A stretch of DNA of 64,000 bases, from the NCBI RefSeq assembly GCF_026420845.1, contig NZ_JAOWCB010000015.1, positions 92,351-156,350 of the forward strand, read 5' to 3'. The stretch is from Streptomyces sp. PR69 (GTDB lineage Bacteria > Actinomycetota > Actinomycetes > Streptomycetales > Streptomycetaceae). The position numbers and the translations under genes were made by a program. This document shows, piece by piece, positions 29,125 through 36,037 of the stretch; the first letter of the stretch is position 1; every line of letters begins with the position of its first letter. The notes under the pieces are model-generated. The model saw only the letters and a list, made by a program, of their open reading frames with translations. It was not told where the DNA came from and searched no databases.

Positions 29125-29646
29125 ATGGACCAGGACATGGCTCGATTGGGAGCGGCACTCAAGGCGTCCCGTGTCGCCCGCAGACCGAAGATGACGCAGG
29201 AGGACGCGGCCACGGCCCTCGGCGTCAGCCGTGCGACGGTGCAGAACATCGAGCGCGGCAGCAGACCATCCAAGGTGAACTCGACCATCCGCGAGTACGC
29301 GGCCCTGCTCGGCTGGTCGAAGGGGTCCGTCGAGCGCGTGCTTGCGGGGGACGAGCCGGTGCTCGTTCAGGACTCCCCCGGCGACGCTGCGCAGCCGTCG
29401 CCCGCGCCGGCCGAAGACGAGCTGCCAGTCCCCCCGCTGATCAGGGCAGAGCTGCGCAAGGGCCAGGTGCTTGCGTCCGGCGTGTTCGACCTCACCCCGG
29501 AGGGTTCGACCGCCCAGCTGATCGTCGTGGTCAAGGGGCCCAACGACGCGACCGACGAAGATATGCGCCGCTACGCCGCCGCTTGGCGTCAAACACAGCG
29601 CAAGCTACGGGAGTTGGAATCCAGTGAGACCGACGACGAATCCTGA
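29125..29646 (+). CDS. XRE-family phage repressor (CI-like)
   Basis: 173 residues, ATG 29125 with GAGGG about 5 nt upstream. N-terminal XRE helix-turn-helix (about residues 20-60): KMTQEDAATALGVSRATVQN then IERGSRPSKVNSTIREYAAL. A Pro/Ala-rich linker follows, then a C-terminal domain of about 80 residues (LIRAELRKGQVLASGVFDLT, LIVVVKGPNDATDEDM) for oligomerisation; no LexA-type Ser/Lys autocleavage pattern is evident. Divergent to the Cro-like gene and next to integrase, so it probably maintains lysogeny. Confidence 0.72.
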   Translation: MDQDMARLGAALKASRVARRPKMTQEDAATALGVSRATVQNIERGSRPSKVNSTIREYAALLGWSKGSVERVLAGDEPVLVQDSPGDAAQPSPAPAEDELPVPPLIRAELRKGQVLASGVFDLTPEGSTAQLIVVVKGPNDATDEDMRRYAAAWRQTQRKLRELESSETDDES

Positions 29647-29693
29647 CGGTTCATCATTTCCGGGCGAACCCTACACAAACCCGGAGACGGCGT

Positions 29694-29705
29694 GGTTGCA
29701 TAACC
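29694..29705. promoter_or_regulatory. GGTTGCATAACC motif before integrase operon
   Basis: Inverted repeat GGTT-GCAT-AACC upstream of the 29744 gene; shares GGTTGCA with the switch region, suggesting one regulator acts at both. Confidence 0.35.
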
Positions 29706-29743
29706 GCTCCAACGAGGGGGCCACACCTTCGTGAGGGGGTCAA

Positions 29744-30166
29744 GTGCGCGTTGTCGTCAATCGCAGCCAAACCGTCCCGGCTGGAAAGATGGAAGCCACA
29801 GACGTATACGCCGAGGATCCGGAAACCGGAGAGCGGACAGTCGTCGAGATCCACCTCGACTTCCACCACAACGACATCACACCCGGCTACGAGAACGACA
29901 TGTCCGAGGCGCTCACCATCGAAGCACAGCGATGGATGGAGGCGGAGGAACCCTCCCGCTCAGCGGCAGCCACCACAGCTCCAGTGATCCATGTAGAGCG
30001 ACTGCCCGCACTCCGCGGCGGTGCCACTGTGTTCATCCAAGACGAGATCCACTTCGTGAACAGCCTCTTCCTGGAGTCCGGCATCACCGAGGCCGGAGCC
30101 CGCGCCTATCAGGAGTTCCTCGAATACCGCGCGAAGCTCTGGCGGCGAAAGGACGGAGAAGGCTGA
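29744..30166 (+). CDS. Unknown protein between repressor and integrase
   Basis: 140 residues from GTG 29744 with GAGGGG 5 nt upstream. Beta-rich N-terminal half (MRVVVNRSQTVPAGKMEATD, then VVEIHLDFHHNDITPGYEND), an alpha/beta C-half ending YRAKLWRRKDGEG. No recognised domain. Ends 16 bases before the integrase and probably shares its transcript; might modulate integration, but that is only inference from position. Confidence 0.55.
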   Translation: MRVVVNRSQTVPAGKMEATDVYAEDPETGERTVVEIHLDFHHNDITPGYENDMSEALTIEAQRWMEAEEPSRSAAATTAPVIHVERLPALRGGATVFIQDEIHFVNSLFLESGITEAGARAYQEFLEYRAKLWRRKDGEG

Positions 30167-30182
30167 GGGGGGTTAGGTAAGG

Positions 30183-31505
30183 ATGGCCTACGCCGAAAAG
30201 GTCTACAAGGTCAAGAACGGAAAACAAACCAAGCAATACACCTGGAGAGCCCGATACAAGCTCCCGGACGGCACATTGGGCAGCCAACCGGGGTTCCCTA
30301 CGCGGAAGACCGCCGAAGACTGGGGAAACCAGCAAGAGGCGGCAATGGCCGCCGGAACCTGGGTCGATCCCAAGAAGGCTCAGACCCCTTTTGGGGAGTG
30401 GGTCGAGATTTGGAAGACCGCGAACAAGCCCCGCCCAGGGACGGCCACCAAGCGCAGGTATCTGCTGGACGGCCTTCTGCTGCCCGAGTTCGAGTTCACA
30501 CCCTTGGTGGAGGTGAACAACGTCTTCACCGTGAAGGCGTGGGCGGCGCGAGCGGCCAAACCGGCAGGCACGCATGATCCGGTGACGGTCGGGCATGCCC
30601 GCAGCCTCCTCAGCGCGATCCTCACCGGAGCCGAGGACGCCGGCTACATCGTGGCGAACAAGCTGTACGGCAGGAAGATCGCCGTAAGCGGTGACCGGGC
30701 CGGAGACGAGGAGGAGGTGTGGGCCCAGCCGGATGAGGCTTACCGCATCTTCGAGCGCCTGCCTGGCGTTCACGGGCTCATGGTCGTGGCGGACTGCTAT
30801 CTCGGTCTCAGGTGGGGTGAGCTCGCTGGGCTGCACCGGGACAACTGCCTGCTGAAAAGGACGGACAAGGTCGACGGCAGGACGTTCGTACGGCATGTGG
30901 TGCGCATCGACCCGAAGGTGGGTGCACTGCACGAGGACGAGTTCGAGCTGGACGACGAGGGGCTGGCCGCTTGGCACGCGGCAGAGGACGCCCGGCTTGC
31001 GGAGTGTAGGGAGAAGGGCTGGAAGGCGAACCGGCGCAGGACTCCGAAGGCGCGTGTGGAGCTGTACTTAGGGGAGCCGAAGAACAGGTACTCGGCGCGG
31101 GAGGTCGACATGCCGCCGTTTCTCGTAAAGATGCTCGGCGCGCACATAGAGGCGTGGCCGCATGAGCACCCGTTCACCACGCCCAACGGCGACTGGTGGC
31201 GGCGCGGGAACTTCGGCCGCACGCTGAAGCCCGCCGCGGGCGGACGTTCCGCGATCCCCCGGAAGCGCGGATTCGCCGGACGCGAGGCATGGGGGCCTGT
31301 CCTTCCCGGCTTCACGATGCGCGGTGCCCGCCACACCCATGACACGTGGATGAAGGAGGATCGGGTGGACCGGGCGCTGCGGTTCTTGACGATGGGGTGG
31401 GTTCCGAAGGACATTGAAGGGACCTACGAGCACGTGACGCCCGAGATGCGGAAGCATCGTCTGGATCAGCTTGAGGCCCGCTGGGTGCGGGGGAAGAAGG
31501 CGTGA
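30183..31505 (+). CDS. int: Tyrosine-type phage integrase
   Basis: 440 residues. N-terminal beta-rich arm-binding domain (YTWRARYKLPDGTLGSQPGF), core-binding domain (about 65-170), then the catalytic domain: R210 in YLGLRWGELAGL, R383 in GARHTHDTW, and nucleophile Y415 in GTYEHVTPEM. Two usual residues differ: the H of HxxR is R380, and the second H/W is W406, acceptable in the family. Codon 296 (31068-31070) is TTA, rare in Streptomyces and read by the bldA tRNA. The stop lies 100 bp from the tRNA-Val 3' end, where it would have integrated the phage. Confidence 0.93.
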   Translation: MAYAEKVYKVKNGKQTKQYTWRARYKLPDGTLGSQPGFPTRKTAEDWGNQQEAAMAAGTWVDPKKAQTPFGEWVEIWKTANKPRPGTATKRRYLLDGLLLPEFEFTPLVEVNNVFTVKAWAARAAKPAGTHDPVTVGHARSLLSAILTGAEDAGYIVANKLYGRKIAVSGDRAGDEEEVWAQPDEAYRIFERLPGVHGLMVVADCYLGLRWGELAGLHRDNCLLKRTDKVDGRTFVRHVVRIDPKVGALHEDEFELDDEGLAAWHAAEDARLAECREKGWKANRRRTPKARVELYLGEPKNRYSAREVDMPPFLVKMLGAHIEAWPHEHPFTTPNGDWWRRGNFGRTLKPAAGGRSAIPRKRGFAGREAWGPVLPGFTMRGARHTHDTWMKEDRVDRALRFLTMGWVPKDIEGTYEHVTPEMRKHRLDQLEARWVRGKKA

Positions 31506-31556
31506 GGGTGGATCAATCACAGAGTTGATCTCCTAAAAACCTCCTAAACGATCAAA

Positions 31557-31593
31557 ACGGAGCCTCGGAACGATCTTGTTCCGGGGCTCCGTT
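31557..31593 (-). terminator. Terminator of the tRNA-Val gene
   Basis: Near-perfect hairpin ACGGAGCCTCGGAAC ... GTTCCGGGGCTCCGT (6-nt loop, one mismatch), then TTTTGATC on the minus strand. It may be phage- or host-derived depending on the size of the attachment core. Confidence 0.75.
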
Positions 31594-31605
31594 GCAGGTC
31601 ACACC

Positions 31606-31650
31606 TGGTGGGCGCGGACGGTTTCGAACCGCCGACATCTGCTTTGTAAG
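31606..31650. other. Inferred prophage attachment site (tRNA 3' end)
   Basis: The 3' part of tRNA-Val faces the prophage and integrase ends 100 bp away, the usual arrangement for tyrosine integrases that recombine in a tRNA 3' end. The exact core cannot be set because the other att copy lies left of the window. Confidence 0.5.
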
Positions 31651-31680
31651 AGCAGCGCTCTACCCCTGAGCTACGCACCC
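31606..31680 (-). tRNA. tRNA-Val (anticodon TAC)
   Basis: Reads 5'-GGGTGCG as acceptor strand paired with CGCGCCC, discriminator A and encoded CCA (31606-31608). Anticodon stem CTGCT/AGCAG encloses the loop CTTACAA, anticodon TAC (Val, GTA). T arm GGTTCGAAACC-like with the GTTCGAA box is intact. The gene lies at the right edge of the prophage; its 3' end is the likely integration target, and integration has left it complete. Confidence 0.95.
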
Positions 31681-31694
31681 GTGGATGAGGCAAC

Positions 31695-31725
31695 AGCGTA
31701 CATGGCCCATGGGGCGGGGCTGCAA
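31695..31725 (-). promoter_or_regulatory. Possible tRNA promoter
   Basis: Minus strand TTGCAG (31720-31725), 19-bp spacer, TACGCT (31695-31700), about 15 bases before the tRNA 5' end. Spacer slightly long. Confidence 0.35.
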
Positions 31726-31854
31726 ACCCGTTCGCAGGTGGCAGGGGCGGGCGGGGGACAGCCCCACCTCAAGGGGGCGGGCAGCCGGATCGAGGGGACG
31801 GGCAGGGGCGCATAGCGTGGGCGGCGGCAGAGACAGGCAGGGGGAAGGATCAAG

Positions 31855-32628
31855 GTGGGAGTGCAGTGCGGGTGGAGGCGTGCCGTGGTGGCCGGGGGTG
31901 GGGTGCTGCTCGTCGTCGGCGGGGTCAGTGGGTGCGGGAGCGCCGAGGCCGGGGGCGCGCCGGTGGAGCGGAAGACGTTTGCGTTTGGGGGGCAGACGCT
32001 GGAGATCGACGCCGGGAACACCGACATCGAGCTGGTGACGGGCGATGTCGAGGGCGTCGAGGTGACCAGGCAGGTCGACGGGTGGGTGTTCATGGGGAGC
32101 GGGCCCGAGGCCGTGTGGAAGCTGGCGGGTGGGACGCTCACGCTGCGGGTGAGCTGTGAGGCCATGGCGAGCAGCTGTGACTCGCGGCATCGGGTCACGG
32201 TGCCCCGTGGGCTCGGGGTGACGGTGACGGATGACAACGGCAGCGTCAGCGCGAGCGGGTTCAGCAGTGCGCTGGCCCTGCGCGCGGACAACGGCGAGGT
32301 CACCGTGCGCAACTCCAGCGGGGCCCTGGAGCTGGCCAGTGACAACGGGGAGGTGCGGGCCGAAGGGGTCAGCTCCCGGCAGGTGACGGCCGCCGCCGAC
32401 AACGGCAGTGTGCGGCTCTCGCTCACCGCCGCGCCCGACCGGGTCGAGGCCGTCAGCGACAACGGCGAGATCGTCGTGGAGCTGCCCCGCTCCCAGGGGC
32501 CGTACGCGGTGTCCGCCGAGGCCGACAACGGGAGGACGGACGTGGGCGTCCCTACGGACCCCGGCAGCGCCCATGTGGTCACCGCGCGCAGTGAGAACGG
32601 CGAGGTGACCGTGCGCAGCGCGAACTGA
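31855..32628 (+). CDS. DUF4097-family lipoprotein
   Basis: 257 residues from GTG 31855 (GGAAGG about 6 nt upstream). Signal peptide ends VVGGVSGC, a lipobox. The mature part is a chain of short beta strands with repeating D/S-NGEV or DNGSV turns (TVTDDNGSVSASGF, LRADNGEVTVRNSS, ELASDNGEVRAEGV), the right-handed beta-helix look of DUF4097 proteins. Exported, anchored, function unknown. First host gene beyond the tRNA, transcribed away from it. Confidence 0.8.
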   Translation: MGVQCGWRRAVVAGGGVLLVVGGVSGCGSAEAGGAPVERKTFAFGGQTLEIDAGNTDIELVTGDVEGVEVTRQVDGWVFMGSGPEAVWKLAGGTLTLRVSCEAMASSCDSRHRVTVPRGLGVTVTDDNGSVSASGFSSALALRADNGEVTVRNSSGALELASDNGEVRAEGVSSRQVTAAADNGSVRLSLTAAPDRVEAVSDNGEIVVELPRSQGPYAVSAEADNGRTDVGVPTDPGSAHVVTARSENGEVTVRSAN

Positions 32629-32702
32629 CCGGCTCGTGTGTTCGTCCCTGCCGGATGGGAGAATGAACCAGGCAGGGCGGGCACACGGCACGGGAGAGGG
32701 AT

Positions 32703-34067
32703 GTGACGGGGACACACGCGCAGCAGGCAGGAGTGAGTGCCGTCCGCGATGTCCTCGGGCTGATGCTGCTGCCTGTGCCGCTGGCGGCGGCCGCGCTGTC
32801 GGCCGCCTTCGCCGGCGGCGGGACCCGCCGCTGGTTCGGCGGGCGCGGGGAGAGCCGGCGCGCCGATGCGCAGGCCGCGAAGGACGCGGCCGCGGCGGCG
32901 TTCTACGAGCTGGACACGGCCCAGCGCGAGCTGCGGATCTCCATTGAGACGATCACCGCGGTGGACGACTCGCCCGCCGCGCGCCGGGCCGCGGACGACT
33001 TCGCCGCGCTGGGGCGGCGCATCGACGAGGTGAGCCACCGCTATATCACCGCGGTCGACACACATGATCTCGACCGGGACGATCTGGAGCCCTCGGCCGC
33101 CTCCCGGGCGCGCGGCGAGCTGAACGCCGCCAGGGACGAGCTGATACGGATCAAGGGCGAGCTGGACCGGTTCGCGCAGGGGCTCGGGCCGCTGCTCGAC
33201 AAGGCCGAGACCCAGCTCGCCCGGCTCGCCCCGGCCGTGGAGCGGGCGCGTGCGGCGCTCCGCTCCGCGAGCGGCGCTCTGGACGCGGTGCGCGGCTCCG
33301 GACTGCGGGCGGACGACCTCGCCGCCCGGCTCGCCGCTCTCGCGCCGGAGCTGACGAAGCTCAACGAGGGCGCGGGGCGGCACGGTCTCACCGAGACCCT
33401 GCACCGCGCCGACCGCGTTCTGCGGGACGCGGAGTCCGTACGCGCCGAGGCGGAGCGGCTCCCCGAGCGTGCCGCGGAGATCGACAAGCGCCTGGTGTCG
33501 CTGCGTACCCGCGCGCAGGCGCTGACCACCCGTGCCGCGGGCGTCGAGCCGGTTCTCAGCGAGCTGCGCCGCCGCTTCTCGGCCGCCTGCTGGCAGGATC
33601 TCCAGCCCGTCCCGCAGCAGGCCGCCGCCGGCGTCCGCGAGGCGGAGGAGAAGCTGAGCGCGGCGGCCAAGGCGCGGGACGAGCAGCGCTGGCCCGATGC
33701 GACGGCCCTCCTCGGCACCGTACGCGCCCTGCTGAACAGCACCGACGAGGCGGTGTCGGCCGCCGGGGACCGGCTTCAGCAGCTCAACGCGGTCGCCAGG
33801 GATCCACAGCAGGAGATCGAGCGGACCCGGTTCGCGATCCGCGACGCCCAGCGGCTGGCCATGGCCGGGCGGCACACCCCCGACCCGCGGCACGCCCGTC
33901 CCCTCGACGACGCCGTGGCCCGGCTGGACCGGGCCGTCGCCGACCTTGAGGGCCGCCACCCCGACTACTGGCACTTCCTCCAGGAGACCGAGGCCGTGCG
34001 AGGGACGGCCGGCCGGGTCGTGGAGCAGATCCGCGGGGAGCGGGGCGGCGGCGGGCATCCGCGCTGA
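32703..34067 (+). CDS. Coiled-coil membrane protein
   Basis: 454 residues from GTG 32703 (GAGAGGG just upstream). One or two N-terminal hydrophobic segments (LGLMLLPVPLAAAALSAAFA) anchor a long helical, Ala/Arg/Glu/Leu-rich body (about 55-450), with heptad-like runs (AARDELIRIKGELDRFAQGL). Conserved-looking Streptomyces envelope protein, no catalytic motif. Perhaps a spacer or scaffold at the membrane. Confidence 0.7.
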   Translation: MTGTHAQQAGVSAVRDVLGLMLLPVPLAAAALSAAFAGGGTRRWFGGRGESRRADAQAAKDAAAAAFYELDTAQRELRISIETITAVDDSPAARRAADDFAALGRRIDEVSHRYITAVDTHDLDRDDLEPSAASRARGELNAARDELIRIKGELDRFAQGLGPLLDKAETQLARLAPAVERARAALRSASGALDAVRGSGLRADDLAARLAALAPELTKLNEGAGRHGLTETLHRADRVLRDAESVRAEAERLPERAAEIDKRLVSLRTRAQALTTRAAGVEPVLSELRRRFSAACWQDLQPVPQQAAAGVREAEEKLSAAAKARDEQRWPDATALLGTVRALLNSTDEAVSAAGDRLQQLNAVARDPQQEIERTRFAIRDAQRLAMAGRHTPDPRHARPLDDAVARLDRAVADLEGRHPDYWHFLQETEAVRGTAGRVVEQIRGERGGGGHPR

Positions 34068-34212
34068 CCAGCGCTTGGGCGATCCAGCGGGGCCTTGGCC
34101 GATCCAGCGGGGCACTGCCCGGCGGGCGACATCCGGAGGACTGGTCTCCGCATGGGTTGTCCCGTTACGTGTGCTGGCGGATGCTGGTAGCACATGGGGA
34201 AGGAGGGCGGAC

Positions 34213-34830
34213 ATGGCCGCACACGCACTGCACCCCAGGACCCACCGCATCAAGCTCGACGAGCATCTCCCCGTCGATCACCGCCTCAGCACCTTCTACC
34301 GCATCGGGGCGGGACTGACCGGTCTGCTGCTGGTCGCCTTCGGCGTCCTCGGTCTGACGGACAACGTCGGCTTCTTTGACACCGAGGGCGACACCGTCAT
34401 CGGACTCAACACCAACGGCGCCCTGAGCGTGCTCTCCATCTGCGTCGGCGCACTGCTGTTCGCCGGGATGGTCATCGGCGGCAACTTCGCCTCCACGCTG
34501 AACATGATCCTCGGCATCGCGTTCATCGTCAGCGGCTTTGTGAACCTCGCCCTCCTCGACACCAGCTATAACTTCCTCGCCTTCCACATCCAGAATGTGA
34601 TGTTCAGCTTCGTGGTCGGCATCATGCTGATGTTCTTCGGCATGTACGGGAGAGTGAGTTCGACCTTGCCGCACGACAATCCGTACTGGAAGGCCCGCCA
34701 CCCGGATCAGGCCGCCGAGGAGCGGCGTATGGCCCAGCGCATCAGCGAGCAGCGGAAGCGCGCGGAGGAGGCGGAGCACGCGCTGGCGGAGAAGGCGGAG
34801 GCCGAGCGGCGGCGGGCACTCGGTCGGTGA
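34213..34830 (+). CDS. DUF4383 membrane protein
   Basis: 205 residues from ATG 34213, with GGAGG 7 nt upstream. N-terminal HPRTHRIKLDEHLPVDHRLS, four transmembrane helices (about 30-50, 75-97, 101-120, 127-147), and a basic coiled-coil tail (AEERRMAQRISEQRKRAEEA). This matches DUF4383 membrane proteins of actinobacteria; role unknown. Confidence 0.78.
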   Translation: MAAHALHPRTHRIKLDEHLPVDHRLSTFYRIGAGLTGLLLVAFGVLGLTDNVGFFDTEGDTVIGLNTNGALSVLSICVGALLFAGMVIGGNFASTLNMILGIAFIVSGFVNLALLDTSYNFLAFHIQNVMFSFVVGIMLMFFGMYGRVSSTLPHDNPYWKARHPDQAAEERRMAQRISEQRKRAEEAEHALAEKAEAERRRALGR

Positions 34831-34893
34831 CCTCACCTCCGGCAGCGCCACCGGGCCGGTGATCTGGCGTCGCCGGGCCGATAATCTGGGACC

Positions 34894-35106
34894 ATGCCTC
34901 GCTATGAATACCGCTGCCGGAGCTGCGGCGACACCTTCGAAGTAAACCGGCCGATGGCGCAGTCGTCCGACCCGGCCGACTGCCCGGCCGGTCATACGGA
35001 CACGGTCAAGCTTCTGTCCGCCGTCGCCGTGGCGGGAGGATCCGCCGCGCCCGCACCCTCGCCCCAGGGCGGCGGAGGCTGCTGCGGCGGAGGCTGCTGC
35101 GGCTGA
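34894..35106 (+). CDS. FmdB-type zinc-ribbon protein
   Basis: 70 residues. MPRYEYRCRSCGDTFEVNRP is the FmdB/regulatory zinc-ribbon start (CxxC); the second half of the site is CPAGH. Tail Gly/Cys-rich (GGGGCCGGGCCG). Small regulator-like family with unknown target. Convergent with the HAD gene; a 16-bp GC palindrome separates them. Confidence 0.85.
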   Translation: MPRYEYRCRSCGDTFEVNRPMAQSSDPADCPAGHTDTVKLLSAVAVAGGSAAPAPSPQGGGGCCGGGCCG

Positions 35107-35185
35107 CCACGGCCGCTGACCACAGCCCCTGCCCACGCCCGCTGACCACAGCCGCCGACTCGTGGCCGCCGCGGGTGGCTCACGG

Positions 35186-35201
35186 GCCGCCCGCGGGCGG
35201 C
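35186..35201. terminator. Palindrome between convergent genes
   Basis: GCCGCCCGCGGGCGGC, a perfect 16-bp palindrome extended by flanking G/C pairs, between FmdB and the HAD gene. Confidence 0.4.
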
Positions 35202-35221
35202 TCCGCGCTCCGGGTACGGGG

Positions 35222-36037
35222 TCAGACCCCGGCCAGGAACCGGCGCAGGATCTCCTCCCCCGCCGCCGCGCCCGTCTCCGTCAGCGCCTCGACCTGCGGG
35301 GCGGTCCAGCCCTGGTCGGCGAGTTCGCCGTGGCCGGGCCGCCAGGCGCGGTGCGCGGCGAGCAGCAGATCGGCGTCGAGGAGGGAGTCCCCGGCGGCGA
35401 GAATCCGCTCCGCGCCCGTGCGGCGGGCCAGCTCCCGCACGGCCGCGCTCTTGGTAAGCGGCTTCGGCACGGCGTAGATCTTGCGGCCCTGGAGGGAGAC
35501 CGCCCAGCCGAGGCCGTCGGCCCACTCGGCCACGTCCTTCACCCAGCCGTCCGGCAGCAGGGCGCGGTCGACGACGAGATACGCGAAGAGGTCCTCGGCG
35601 ACCCGCTCCTTGAGCAGCCACGCCGGGTCGGCCGCGGCGGACAGCCGGTCCCGCACCTCGGCGAGCGGGGCGCACGCGGCGGCGATACGGGCGGCGACCT
35701 GCCGCCGCCAGTCCGGGTCAAAGACCCCGTCCACCAGCAGATGCCCGCCGTTGGCGCAGATCGCGTACCGGGGCGCGGGGCCCGGCAGCCGGATGCGTCC
35801 GTACTGCTCGCGGGTGCGGGTGGTGACGGGGACGAACGCCGCCGCCCGCGACAGCTCGCCGAGCAGCCCGGCGGCCGTCTCTGTCATATACGACAGCGGC
35901 CGGGACTCGTACACCTCCACGCACAGCAGCCGGGGGGCGTCGGCGTCCGGCATCCGCAGATCCAGCGCGGCGGCCGAGTAGATCAGCGTGCGGTCGAGAT
36001 CGCTCGCGACGAGCGTGGGCGTGCCGCGCGGGGTCAC
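35222..36037 (-). CDS. HAD-family phosphatase of the Ter locus
   Basis: 271 residues from GTG 36037 (GTGA overlap with the upstream PRTase gene). HAD motif I VASDLDRTLIYS (nucleophile D14 and D16), motif II VTTRT, motif III Lys in YAVPKPLTKSAA, motif IV LAAGDSLLDADLLL. The cap region between I and III (about 75-185) is large, the sucrose-phosphatase-like type. In Ter-associated operons this enzyme accompanies PRTase and CitE-like lyase and is thought to act on a nucleoside-like metabolite; the substrate is unknown. Confidence 0.85.
   Translation of the reverse strand: MTPRGTPTLVASDLDRTLIYSAAALDLRMPDADAPRLLCVEVYESRPLSYMTETAAGLLGELSRAAAFVPVTTRTREQYGRIRLPGPAPRYAICANGGHLLVDGVFDPDWRRQVAARIAAACAPLAEVRDRLSAAADPAWLLKERVAEDLFAYLVVDRALLPDGWVKDVAEWADGLGWAVSLQGRKIYAVPKPLTKSAAVRELARRTGAERILAAGDSLLDADLLLAAHRAWRPGHGELADQGWTAPQVEALTETGAAAGEEILRRFLAGV

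Noticed and set aside
1..31680. Possibility that the left part is an AICE rather than a phage
   Set aside because: Terminase, portal and minor capsid genes show a tailed phage; the Spd-like operon alone lacks TraB and Rep of an AICE within the window.
31671..34253. 860-codon minus frame opposite DUF4097 and coiled-coil genes, covering part of the tRNA
   Set aside because: Runs through a tRNA gene and two well-supported plus-strand genes.
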